64,000 bases of DNA from Cladophialophora immunda (taxonomy: Eukaryota; Ascomycota; Eurotiomycetes; Chaetothyriales; Herpotrichiellaceae), in contig NW_015622546.1 in the NCBI RefSeq assembly GCF_000835495.1, forward strand, positions 3,218,955 through 3,282,954, written 5' to 3'. Shown piece by piece: positions 33,108 to 42,858 of this stretch. The notes beneath the pieces are model-generated. The model was not told the DNA's origin. It searched no databases and was given only the letters and a program-made list of their open reading frames with translations. How positions within the stretch are numbered: position 1 is the first letter of the stretch; each line of letters opens with the position of its first letter. A program made the position numbers and the translations under genes.

Positions 33108-33762
33108 CCCCAAAAACACAAAGTCAAGAAAGAGTAAAAGCAAGGAGGGACACAGCACTGGCACCGAAAAAAAAAGTCTATGGCTGGATATAGCGAGCGA
33201 TCGAAGGTGACGCGACAGTTTTTAGATCGGAGGGGATTCGGAGAGCATTGGACGAGAGATGCAGGCGAAGGGCACACGAGGCGAGAAAGAGGATTGAATT
33301 GCCGCGGCGAAGTCAGTTAGGACGGTGTTTTTCGCGCTGGAGTCAACGGCTTGACGGTTGCGAAAAGGGAGAGACCGAGAGCCGCCCAGGGCTGCGGGCT
33401 GCGGACTGGCACGCTGCGCAGATACAGGACGAGTTTGATGTCCGCTGAGCCGAGGCACATCACCTCAGCCCACGGCCACTGGCTGCTCGTACCTTGGGAA
33501 ACGAGTGTCACAGCGAGGTTGCGTCACACGGGCAAACATCGGTAACCGGCCAGATGGGAAAACTCGGAGACCAGCAGCGACAGACACCCACACACCCACA
33601 CAGCCCACGGCAGCCTCACAAACGACACCAGGATACGCACGGATGGCATGCGGAGCCACACGCTGGGTGACACCTCCCTCTCTCTTGGTGCCTTGTCCCT
33701 TTGATCCGCTCCATTGATATAGATGCTTTTCATTCCCTGGTATAAAATGGCCCAACCCCGTT
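33108..33762. other. Intergenic region
   Basis: Upstream region of the carnitine acetyltransferase gene (left part) and 3' flank of PMS1 (right part). It includes a CACCCACA-type simple repeat near 33586-33603. No supported gene. Confidence 0.5.
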
Positions 33763-36700
33763 CTAGTCCTCCGCCGCAAATCTGTGCAACGCCACTCCCA
33801 GACTGACTGCGTCCTCGTGTTCATCTTCTCCCTCACGCCATGGTTGCAGCGTGTCCAGACTGCACAGATGTCGCATCGTCGGTCGTCCATGCGGGCAGTT
33901 CCAGGGCTTGTCAATGGTCCCCATGTTTGCCACCACCTTCTTCATCTGCCTTTTGGACAGTGTCTTGCCGATCATAATGCTCGATCGACAGGCTCGCATG
34001 GCAAACATCTTCCTCACTTTGCTGGGGCGAGGAATATCAGATTCGCCACGCCCAGGTGCATCGGCCAACAGCTGAATTAGTTCCTCCAGGTCTTTCATAC
34101 CAAAGACAACTTCTTTGCTGAGTGGCAGGCTCACGAGGTTGCAACGTTGTCCAACCATTCGTTCTCCGCTCGTGTCTATCTCTACGAGAAATCCGTTCTT
34201 CTCCAGAGCGTCGTTGTTCTCCAGGACGATTTCCTCTTCCACTGCCGTCAAGTCGAGTGTCACGGGTCGGACGAGCCTTTGGTTGCCCACGACAGTCTCG
34301 GCCTGCAGTCGTTCAAAGTTGTATTTTTCGTCGGATGCATGTTGGTCAATGATGAACAGTTCGTCCTGGGTGGTTTGGATCTTGTGGTCCGATCCCATCT
34401 TGGCGGGTCGCACAGCCAGAATGAAGCCGAGATTGAATTGTCCAACAATTCTCATTCTTGCGAAATCCGGCTTCGACACGGTCAGTGAAAGCCTTGCTTC
34501 TGGGTCTTGTGCAGCGCTGTCGTCAATTCCGTCAGCTTGCGAAGGTCGGCGGTTCATACTGGCCTTCGCTAATTCATCGTAGTCGCGCATTTGTCGGGAC
34601 ACGCTTGAGATCGAGAACCCAACTGTCGCTAACAGATTGGTTGTGGACTCCTTGGCTCGTCCTCCCGCCAGGGCTTTGGTTGCTCGTTTCAAGTTTTCTT
34701 TCGTTGGAACGGCAGAGCTGGCTTCAGCCGCCTGGATAAGCTCCGCCACTTTGGCTTCTTCGATCCTTTTCTTCTCCTCGTCATCCATATAGTCTGCGTC
34801 GGATTCTCCTTCCGTGTCTGGTGCTGCGTCTAACTCATTCTCGTCCGCAGCTTCGTCGTCCTCCACGCTCTGCTCGTCCGAATCGGATTCCTGCTCAGCG
34901 TGAAACTCCTCATTCACCTCTCTATCACTGTCGCCAAGTTCCGTGTCAGCTTGTTCAACAGCGTCACCTTCCGCTTCATCCAGAATATCGGAGCCTCGAG
35001 CACCAAATCTGCGCAACTTTTGAGAGAACTGCAAAGTGCCTGGACTTTTGGTGCGCTTTTGCATGTGGTTCGCGCCTTTCAGACTGTCAGGGACGTCACG
35101 GTTCTCATGCGGTTTGGGAAATTGACTGCCTAGAATTGTGGTAAAGGTCCGGTCTCCAATCGTGACAGTGGCAACTTCTGCTGGCATCCTCTTTGGCCTC
35201 ATGCGGTCAAAAGCATTCTCTACGATCCCCTTCTCCTTGTCGTGTCTTGACTGCACAACGGCTTCGATCTCTGGCGACTGCTGTGCATTATCTTTGCGCG
35301 TAGTGGACTGGTCGTACAATCTGGGTTGAGCTTCAGCCATTCTCGCGTTGAAATCACCGACATGTATCTTGACTGGATCCGACTGGGAAGGCTCTTCTTC
35401 ATCCTCGGACTCTTGGACCATTGCATCTGTCTCAGCCATTTCTTGCATAGTATCATCTTCAACCGCTCCTTCTGTTGGTGTATCTTGCCCGCCCATCCCT
35501 TCAGTTACTTCGTCCGCGAATTTTTCTCGTGGCTTTCCCAACTTTGACTGCAATCTTCCACTCGGTGCAGGCCTCTGTGGCGGACGGGAGAATTTTTGCA
35601 AGTCATCCTTCAATGATGCTGTCTGGGAGTGCTCTTCTTCAGATTCATCCTCGTCTTGATTGTCGTCGACGAGATTTGCGGGCTCCAGAAACGAGGTTTC
35701 TCGACTTACAATTTCGGAACTACGGGAGGACGTCTGGCGCTGGAAGTTCAATTTCTGAAAAGCAGGTAGCTTGGGCGTGACAAGCTGGGATTGAGGGACC
35801 GTTTGATCTTGCTGGTCAAACATTTCATTAAGTGCAGTCTTCAGACTCTCAACAAGCGATGCCGAGTCATGGATCAGTATTGTTCGTTTGTCTGGCGATA
35901 CATTCACGTCGTAGGCATTGGTGTCCATTTGAAGATCAGCGACGATAAAGGGTGACTGGGAGACGTTAAAAGCCTTGTATACTTCATTGATGGCTTTTGC
36001 GATCTGAGGCAACCCGCATGGTCTTCCATTGACGAAAAACATTTGTCGATCAGGCGTCTGCCGGCCTTCTCCAAAAACTGGCTTTGAAATGTGGCCCTTG
36101 ACAAGTATGTTTGTATGCTTTTCTTTTCGGGCCATTTGGGTCAATGTGGGGTGATAATCCAGCTCAAGGTCCAGAGCAACCAATGCGCTTAGTGTCTTAG
36201 CCCCAAAGACGTTTGCAATATTCTCCCGGGTTGTGGCATTGCCTTTGGTAGAAAAGACCGTCATGCTTTTCCCTTTGGGCATGGCATTCTTGACGGTGAA
36301 TTTGACGTTGACGCCAATACAAGCATAGGCCTGGAGTAAGCCCAGGACTTTTCCATACTCCCGTTTGATATTCTTAGTCAGCTCTTTGCGTCGCACAGGA
36401 AGACTCTCGAACAGATTCTCCACGCTAGCAATAGTGCCTTTTTGGGCGGCAACGACGGTGACAGATTTGAGCTTGCCCAAGGAATCAAAGTCGAGCCGTT
36501 TGCCCTTGGGTGCCTCATCCGCTTGTGCGGTTACGACACCGAATTTGGATAGAGCACAGAGCGAAGAGAGTGCCTCGCCTCGAAAGCCAAAGGTCTGTAG
36601 ACTAGAGAGGTCATCGAAGCTGGATAATTTGGAAGTGTAGTGCTTCAGGGCGAGTGTCTCATAGTTCGCTGGGGCAATGCCGGAGCCGTTGTCTTGTACT

Positions 36701-36867
36701 TCAATGGAATCCAAGCCATGGTTTTTGAAGCGGACTTCCACAGCAGTGGCACCTGCATCAAGACTGTTCTCAACCAGCTCTTTAACCACGGAACAAAGGT
36801 CGACGATGACTTGACCAGATTGAATCTGGTGAACTGATTTGGCCTCGATGGCCTTGATTGTGGCCAT
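33763..36867 (-). CDS. PMS1: DNA mismatch repair endonuclease PMS1 (MutL homologue)
   Basis: Predicted intronless protein of 1034 residues that acts in the nucleus as the MLH1 partner (MutL-alpha), nicking DNA in post-replicative mismatch repair. The N-terminal GHKL ATPase domain shows VVKELVENSLDAGAT (motif I, Glu and Asn), DNGSGI (motif II), FGFRGEALSS (motif III) and the transducer SPDKRTILIHD. A long acidic, low-complexity linker covers about residues 370-740. The C-terminal endonuclease metal motif DQHA-x2-E-x4-E is intact at residues 841-852, followed by ACRSSIMIG and a CPHGRPTMRHL segment close to the C-terminus, so nuclease function is expected. The protein ends a few residues after LHRFAAED. 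It is divergent from the F-box gene with only 354 bp between starts. Confidence 0.97.
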   Translation of the reverse strand: MATIKAIEAKSVHQIQSGQVIVDLCSVVKELVENSLDAGATAVEVRFKNHGLDSIEVQDNGSGIAPANYETLALKHYTSKLSSFDDLSSLQTFGFRGEALSSLCALSKFGVVTAQADEAPKGKRLDFDSLGKLKSVTVVAAQKGTIASVENLFESLPVRRKELTKNIKREYGKVLGLLQAYACIGVNVKFTVKNAMPKGKSMTVFSTKGNATTRENIANVFGAKTLSALVALDLELDYHPTLTQMARKEKHTNILVKGHISKPVFGEGRQTPDRQMFFVNGRPCGLPQIAKAINEVYKAFNVSQSPFIVADLQMDTNAYDVNVSPDKRTILIHDSASLVESLKTALNEMFDQQDQTVPQSQLVTPKLPAFQKLNFQRQTSSRSSEIVSRETSFLEPANLVDDNQDEDESEEEHSQTASLKDDLQKFSRPPQRPAPSGRLQSKLGKPREKFADEVTEGMGGQDTPTEGAVEDDTMQEMAETDAMVQESEDEEEPSQSDPVKIHVGDFNARMAEAQPRLYDQSTTRKDNAQQSPEIEAVVQSRHDKEKGIVENAFDRMRPKRMPAEVATVTIGDRTFTTILGSQFPKPHENRDVPDSLKGANHMQKRTKSPGTLQFSQKLRRFGARGSDILDEAEGDAVEQADTELGDSDREVNEEFHAEQESDSDEQSVEDDEAADENELDAAPDTEGESDADYMDDEEKKRIEEAKVAELIQAAEASSAVPTKENLKRATKALAGGRAKESTTNLLATVGFSISSVSRQMRDYDELAKASMNRRPSQADGIDDSAAQDPEARLSLTVSKPDFARMRIVGQFNLGFILAVRPAKMGSDHKIQTTQDELFIIDQHASDEKYNFERLQAETVVGNQRLVRPVTLDLTAVEEEIVLENNDALEKNGFLVEIDTSGERMVGQRCNLVSLPLSKEVVFGMKDLEELIQLLADAPGRGESDIPRPSKVRKMFAMRACRSSIMIGKTLSKRQMKKVVANMGTIDKPWNCPHGRPTMRHLCSLDTLQPWREGEDEHEDAVSLGVALHRFAAED

Positions 36868-37221
36868 CCCAGGCCATGTTTCTTCCGCCGGACGACAGGG
36901 AAGGGCTTAGATCGATCAGCTCCGCCGTCTCCCGCTCAACCAAGATGGAAGGTCGATCGCAATGGATGATATTTGGGGGGAGCGCGGTCAACATGAAGGT
37001 GAAACCAGGCTGACGCTGATTCGCGGAGAATCGACGTCGCTGCCAAGCTTGCCAAGCATGACGTCAATTGGCCGATCTGAGCAGAGCGGCGATTTTCGAC
37101 TTTGTAGATGTTGATGGCGAAACCAGGAGGCAACTTGCTCTCTGTCAACATCAAAAACAACAGGAGACGCTCGTTCTGGTGCCAAAATACTCGCTTTCTG
37201 TGAGATATAACACTTTCTCCA
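36868..37221. promoter_or_regulatory. Bidirectional promoter PMS1 / F-box gene
   Basis: 354 bp separate the two divergent start codons, so both promoters must lie here. I see no clear TATA element or gene. Confidence 0.6.
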
Positions 37222-39048
37222 ATGCTTCAAGATCTACCCGTTGAGGTAATACAACAGATCGCCGCCTACTTGCCTACGACTTCATCCATCATCAACCTCT
37301 CGCTCGCAAACCACAAGATCCATTCGATTATCTCAGCAGACGACTATAGCGTCTTTCGAAAATTTGTGCAGAGGGCCTTTCCGACAATCAATTCACCACC
37401 ATATTGGAAAGATGTCGCGCGCACCTTGACGTCACGATCTCGGGCCTGGGACCGCAGGGCATTTATCGCTAGAGAATGCTGCCCACCCGTTGACAATAGC
37501 GACTATCCACCCCAAACGACCCCTGGTCTTCCGGTAGGCTACCGACCAGCCATCGACAGTTATGAGACATGGCAGGGAGGGTCATGGGCAGACCGGAAAG
37601 AAGTGCTCGCATGGGGAGCAGCTGGGAGACTGCAGCTTCGAAGTATTCAAAACGGTGTGACGACTTGGAGCTCATTCAGAGTTCCAGAAGACCATAGACA
37701 AGAACTGGATATTCTGGATGTCAAGCTTTTACGACCCCATCAGCACCAGAACTCAGATGGCGAGACAATTGTCCTGCAAAGAGCCAACCGTGAAGTCATC
37801 AGTGTCGAGACTTCCTCTAAACCTGTCGTCTTCACGCCAAAGTCTCGCTATTCGAACCTTCCCGATGAGTTCACCTGTTTAGATATCAGTCAGAGTGCTG
37901 AGCCTGTCCTTGCAGCTTGTGGAGGCCACTGCATCAACCTCTATCCGGTGCATAGTCCAGACCAAGCTGTGCGGCCCGTTAGCTCCCTCAAAGTGGAAAA
38001 GAGACACAGCCTTCGATCACGCATGCGATGCGTCAAGTTTCTGCCCGGAAAAATGATCGCAGTTGCCAACCAGTTCCTTGAGGGTCGCGAACACGCCCCG
38101 ATCAATATCTACGACATCAACCCTGCTGGCCTCTCCTCGACGCCAGTAGCTGCATTAATGACTTTCACCGAGTCTAGTCATCCGTGGATGGGCCGCCATA
38201 GCGCCAATACCATTGCCCGGCTAGATGACGTGGGAGTAAGTGGAGGCCGCCCTCAACAGTTGTTCCTGTCCGGCTGGACCGATGGAATTGCTCGGCTCTA
38301 TGACATTAGAGTCCCTCGGAGATCAGTGGCGGAGTACGTTGATCCCGTGGATGATGGGCAAATTCTTTCTCTCCTCCCAGTTGGCCACGAACGCTTCTTT
38401 GCCGGCAGTCATCAGAACGGCTGTCTGAAGTCCTTTGACTTCCGCATGCCAGGGGCTAGGGCGTACTCGTATCTCGATGCACGACCACCACAGACTGTCA
38501 AACGTCGGACGCCGCAGAGAGACATCAACATCTTCCTCACCCCCACAGTCAACATCGGTGAACGACTCTGGGAACCTCTCCCACGTCATCCTCGTAAACG
38601 CTCTCAACGCTACCGTGGCTGTGTGTATTCTCTGTCAAGCCCTTCGTCCAGCTCTCCCACGATCTTCGCTGGGATAGAGAACCATGTATTACAGCTTGAC
38701 TTTACTTCCACTGATGACTTTCGCAATGCTCAGAGAATCTCGGGCACTAGTGATCCAAACGTCGATGACTGCCAGGATGAGAAGAACAGGATCACCCAGG
38801 ATCAGATACTGAACTTTTCATGTTATGAGAGACCAAGGGAAGGCAAAGAATCCACGGATCCCGTTCTGCTGAGGAAGCAAACGGACTTGGTGGAAGGGTC
38901 AGTGGAGGATGGTGTAGACAGCTATGGGCGCAGGGAAGACGGATGGGACGAACGATGGCGGTTGAACACGTCCGGCAAAGACCGGGGGTTCAGGGATCCA
39001 GGCTGGCGCTCCGCTAGGCGACCGTCATGGGGTCGGCGCAGCCGATAG
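37222..39048 (+). CDS. F-box protein with WD40-like C-terminal region
   Basis: Predicted intronless protein of 608 residues. The first 45 residues (LPVEVIQQIAAYLPTTSSII and onwards) form an F-box, which binds Skp1 in SCF ubiquitin ligases. The remainder contains degenerate beta-propeller-like repeats: examples are LFLSGWTDGIARLYDIR (about residues 350-366) and RFFAGSHQNGCLKSFDFR (about 392-409), with spacing and aromatic-Asp endings of WD40 blades. It is therefore a candidate substrate receptor of an SCF complex; the substrate is unknown. The final 60 residues are Arg/Gly/Trp-rich and probably disordered. It shares a short bidirectional promoter with PMS1. Confidence 0.85.
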   Translation: MLQDLPVEVIQQIAAYLPTTSSIINLSLANHKIHSIISADDYSVFRKFVQRAFPTINSPPYWKDVARTLTSRSRAWDRRAFIARECCPPVDNSDYPPQTTPGLPVGYRPAIDSYETWQGGSWADRKEVLAWGAAGRLQLRSIQNGVTTWSSFRVPEDHRQELDILDVKLLRPHQHQNSDGETIVLQRANREVISVETSSKPVVFTPKSRYSNLPDEFTCLDISQSAEPVLAACGGHCINLYPVHSPDQAVRPVSSLKVEKRHSLRSRMRCVKFLPGKMIAVANQFLEGREHAPINIYDINPAGLSSTPVAALMTFTESSHPWMGRHSANTIARLDDVGVSGGRPQQLFLSGWTDGIARLYDIRVPRRSVAEYVDPVDDGQILSLLPVGHERFFAGSHQNGCLKSFDFRMPGARAYSYLDARPPQTVKRRTPQRDINIFLTPTVNIGERLWEPLPRHPRKRSQRYRGCVYSLSSPSSSSPTIFAGIENHVLQLDFTSTDDFRNAQRISGTSDPNVDDCQDEKNRITQDQILNFSCYERPREGKESTDPVLLRKQTDLVEGSVEDGVDSYGRREDGWDERWRLNTSGKDRGFRDPGWRSARRPSWGRRSR

Positions 39049-39905
39049 ATCTTATAGAGGCCAAGTACGGCGGAGGAGTCAGGTCACTTCGAGCAAAAAA
39101 ACCTGAAAAGACTTCGGCAAAAGGCTACAAATGTGGTATCAGTGATGCCGCGAGACAGAAGACATCATTTTTCGGGTACGGGTAGCCAACATTTGATGGT
39201 TCGTCAGTGCACAATTTCCCTTGGCCGCACAACTCACAATATGCTGCGGCTACACAAGGAGCAAAAATTCAAGTCCTTGCAAGAGCAGAAACGACCGTAG
39301 CAAGAGAAGGCCCTCCACTTTTGGAAAGTGCATTGTAGGCGGTATGGAGGAGGAACAAGGCTGGATGCCGTTGCGACGAGGCTGAGGTCGTTCCAAACAT
39401 GCCAAGGCAAGACCTGGACGGGGAAACAGGTCGCAAAGACTTAGAGCTCATACACTCATGTTGACGCCCCTGTGCTTACCTGTCCTATAAGGCATCCTTA
39501 CGTCTCCAAAGCTTTGGAGCAAACCCCCAGCGGCAGATGAGTCCCCCTTAACGTTCCCCAGCCGAGGGTAACCTGCCTACGACATGCGGAGAAACACAGC
39601 GGTCGTTCACCAGAAATCTCTCCTCACGGCGAAGCCTCACTCTGGGGCGGCATACTCCGACGTCGCGGGTCGACGCCAGAATATGGAGATGAATAGACAG
39701 GTAGGCTTCTCGGGGGTTGGAGACGAGACCATAAGTTCAGCCTCTCTCTCGATACATGCCACCTCGCATCATCCAAAGATCGTGCGCTGCGTAACAGGTT
39801 CGACCTCCAATCCGTGACTTGACCTGGGAAACGGAGCCAAGGATTCACTCAAAATACGTGGGGAGACATTGAGATCAACCACGAGCGAGAAGAAGGAGGG
39901 ACAAT
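39049..39905. other. Intergenic region
   Basis: 3' flank of the F-box gene and upstream region of the dehydrogenase gene. Small open frames lack domains. No repeat noted. Confidence 0.45.
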
Positions 39906-40957
39906 ATGGCAGCGCCAGAGAACGCCATCGCCTTCATAGGCAAGCATCCCCTTTCCTCGACTCTGGGTGTCCACCTTGCCAACGAAGCTCAGGCCTCGGC
40001 GTCATGGGTTACAACATGGCCGTCAACTTACGCACCAAGATGCCCAAGGACATGACCCTCGTTGTGGGCGACATGTCTCAGACCGCGATATCCAGGTTCC
40101 AAGAGCAAATGAAGGACGTGGGACCGGTGGCCGTTGCGGCAAACGGGTCCGAAGCGATCCAGAAGGCTGTAAGTATGCGTCGACGACAACGTATGGCTCA
40201 CCTCAATTGAGCGCTTGCTTAGAACACGATCATCACGGTCCTCCCTAACGACGCCGCTTGTGACAGCGTCTATCTCGATCCGTCAACAGGGGTCCTCGCC
40301 GGCGTCAAGCAGGCAGGTTCTTCGCAGGCAAAGATTGCCATGGAGTGCGGCACCATGAGCCTCGAGATCATCAACAAAGTCCGGGACGCCTCCTCGGGAA
40401 GTGGCCTCACATTTATCGACAGCCCCATCTCTGGCGGGCCGCTCGGCGCCCAAGCAGGCACACTCACCATCATGGTCGGCTGTGACGAGGCCGTCTTCCC
40501 CAAGATCAAGCCTCTGCTCGAGCACATGGGCTCCGGCGTCCGGCGGTGCGGCGTCGTGGGGACAGGCACGGCGTTCAAGACGATCAACAACTACATGTCC
40601 ATCAACAACGTGCTGGTGGCCAGCGAGGCGCTGAACATCGGGGCCAAGCTGGGCCTCAACATGGAGGACCTGATCGACACGGTCAACTCCAGCAGCGGCA
40701 TGAGCTGGATCACGCTCAAGAACAACCCGGTGCCCGGCATCACGCCCGGCGGCGCCGCGAGTAACGACTACAACGGTGGTTTCCGGATAGAACTTGGCCA
40801 GAAGGATCTGACGCTGGGCGTGCAGTTGGCCAAGATGGTTGGGGCGAGGCCCGTGGTTTCGCTCGAGACACTGAAGACCTTGGGAGAGGTTGCGAGTGAT
40901 CCGAGATACGCCGGAAAGGACTTGCGGGTAGTGTACAAGTGGCTGAACGAGCAGTAG
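39906..40957 (+). CDS. Beta-hydroxyacid dehydrogenase (3-hydroxyisobutyrate dehydrogenase-like)
   Basis: Predicted 314-residue NAD(P)-dependent enzyme of the 6-phosphogluconate dehydrogenase/HIBADH superfamily. Exons: 39906-39939, 39993-40168 and 40223-40957. The first intron (39940-39992) uses a GC donor (AG|GCAAGC) with a CTCAG acceptor; splicing rebuilds the nucleotide-binding motif FIGLGVMGYNMAVNL. Further signals are the substrate-binding FIDSPISGGPLGAQAGTLTI block and the catalytic Lys189 in GTGTAFKTINNY. The C-terminal all-alpha domain includes GFRIELGQKDLTLG. Valine catabolism is the classic role of HIBADH, but relatives act on other short hydroxyacids, so the exact substrate is open. 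A mitochondrial presequence is not evident. Confidence 0.9.
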
Positions 40958-41387
40958 CGAGAGATTCTTGTCGTGGCTTCTTCAGGCCGTGCTGCTGGAA
41001 GTACATCCTCTTATTGTACCGCAGTCGATGATGCTCGTCCGGTAGCATTACTAGCGGACAGCGTACCAACGTGCGAAATAGGTCAAGTAGATGGCATTAG
41101 AGATCACGAGCGTCTAAAAACACATCCGACAGCTAGATATCCTCTAGACTCTCCCTGTTCGGCCTTGTGCCGACGGTGAATGAGAAATGCGTCATATCTA
41201 AAAGCAGCGGAACCGTGTAGACCAGTTGGGCGAGTTATCGATAGCATGATGGCCTCGGCGTCTTTTGCCGCGAAGAAAATAAACTGCCCATTTCGAACTC
41301 AATCCAATCTCGAGACCTTCAATCAATCCAGCTCTCTTCTTCCCATCTTCCATCCCACAACCCAACACCACCGCCTCAATCTGCACC
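40958..41387. other. Intergenic region
   Basis: 430 bp between the dehydrogenase and FMC1 genes on the same strand. The last 100 bp before FMC1 are pyrimidine-rich, as is common at fungal core promoters. No gene seen. Confidence 0.5.
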
Positions 41388-41756
41388 ATGTCCACCGCTC
41401 CCGCCCCGTCCCTCCGGACCCTCTACCGCCGTCTGCTGCGCGAACTCCCTCCGACGTCTCAACCCCGGCACACGCTGCCGCGATCGCCCATCCACGCCTC
41501 GATCCGCTCGCACCTGCCTTCGCTCCAGCAACAACAACCCCCGTCAGAGACGAATGCCCCTTCGGACCAACAACGCGCCCGCCTGCAGGAGCTGGAGCAG
41601 TTCGTCATGTACCTGCGCGCGCAGCGCATGTACGGCACCCTGCTGCACCGGTATAACCCAGGGATGGGCATGGACGAGGAAGAGAGGGTGCGGTTGACCG
41701 CCCGGCGGGTGGGCATGGAGATGCCGGTCGAGTATGAGTGGAAGGTGAAGCGGTGA
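41388..41756 (+). CDS. FMC1: ATP synthase assembly factor FMC1-like LYR protein
   Basis: Predicted intronless protein of 122 residues. It carries the LYR tripeptide at residues 12-14 in SLRTLYRRLLRELPP, and a helix LQELEQFVMYLRAQRMYGTLLHRYNPGM (about 66-93) followed by the family-like ending of Fmc1. In yeast Fmc1 assists Atp12 in assembling the F1 part of mitochondrial ATP synthase, notably at elevated temperature. Length and motif order fit the fungal orthologues. The middle contains a Gln/Pro-rich insert (about residues 46-60). It is followed by 1.1 kb of non-coding sequence before a convergent gene. Confidence 0.85.
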   Translation: MSTAPAPSLRTLYRRLLRELPPTSQPRHTLPRSPIHASIRSHLPSLQQQQPPSETNAPSDQQRARLQELEQFVMYLRAQRMYGTLLHRYNPGMGMDEEERVRLTARRVGMEMPVEYEWKVKR

Positions 41757-42858
41757 ATACCCTCGTATGATATCACCAGAGAAAGGAGCTGGGAATGTGA
41801 GGTCTCGCCTTGGGGAATCGGTGGTGGAAAGTGGCAGAGGGAACGGGAGGGTGCCTCGCATCGGGAATCTTCGAGTTTCGATGCGCTGGTATTCTGGGCA
41901 TGCCAGCGGGATTGCATTAAAGGAAGGTGTCGCCAGCACACTCAGTTGCTGCAGCCAACAGCTTCGAAACGCAGCACGCTTATGCATCGACTCGCCGCTC
42001 AATGAGATCAAGGGAACCGATACAAGACACCGGCGTCGACGGCCACAGCGACACAGCACCCCAGCTAAATTCATATACGCGGCAAATCATGAAGCAAAAT
42101 GACCTGTCCTGAACAGACCGCAGGCGTCCCACTCAGCCGCATCAGAAGGTCCATTCAATCCCTATCTGTCCGCTGACTCAATACGTGCACAACAACCAGC
42201 GCACACCAGCCGACAAGATGATGCCAAGTCCTGGATCTCATCGGAAACTCGGCGAAAGACACGAAGAATAGTCGGCACGACCAAAAAAATCAAGCCACGC
42301 ACATCCAGCCTAGTCCCGCTACGATGGGCGTCAGCTATATACATCCGCATTGGATCATACTCGCCAAAGGCAGAATCATTGCCCAGTCCACACCGGTGGA
42401 ATTGTAAAGTTGTGTAGAGAACGGGTAGATATGGTCTGAGAAGACATGGTGTATGTAGATCGAGTCTAGAATTATTCATCGTGGGAGAATATCGACCAAA
42501 CTATCCATGGACGGAATCAAGAGACATAGGTCCATTATGTGTTACCATACAATCTATCCAGAGAACCCAAATACTCCGCATATTGACAAAAACATTCATT
42601 CCTGCTTCGATCAAATCCAATACTCCGGAAATGTCTCTCGTCCCTTCGTCAGCCATTTCTCTCTTGACGTCTCTTGGTCGCATCCCGTCCCGTTTTCCAT
42701 CCATCCTCAGTCAGTGAAATGCTTACCCAAAATGCGTGCAGCATCCGCCGTTCGATACTCTCTTTTGACGCCGTCCTCTCGAATTACTCCGCTCAAAACG
42801 CCGTGATCCTGTTCGATGTCCCCAGAAACCATTCCCACGCTCGTTGGCGCCCTCTATT
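41757..42858. other. Convergent intergenic region
   Basis: 1.1 kb between the ends of FMC1 and the first Clr5-domain gene. Small open frames only; no domain or repeat recognised. Confidence 0.45.
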
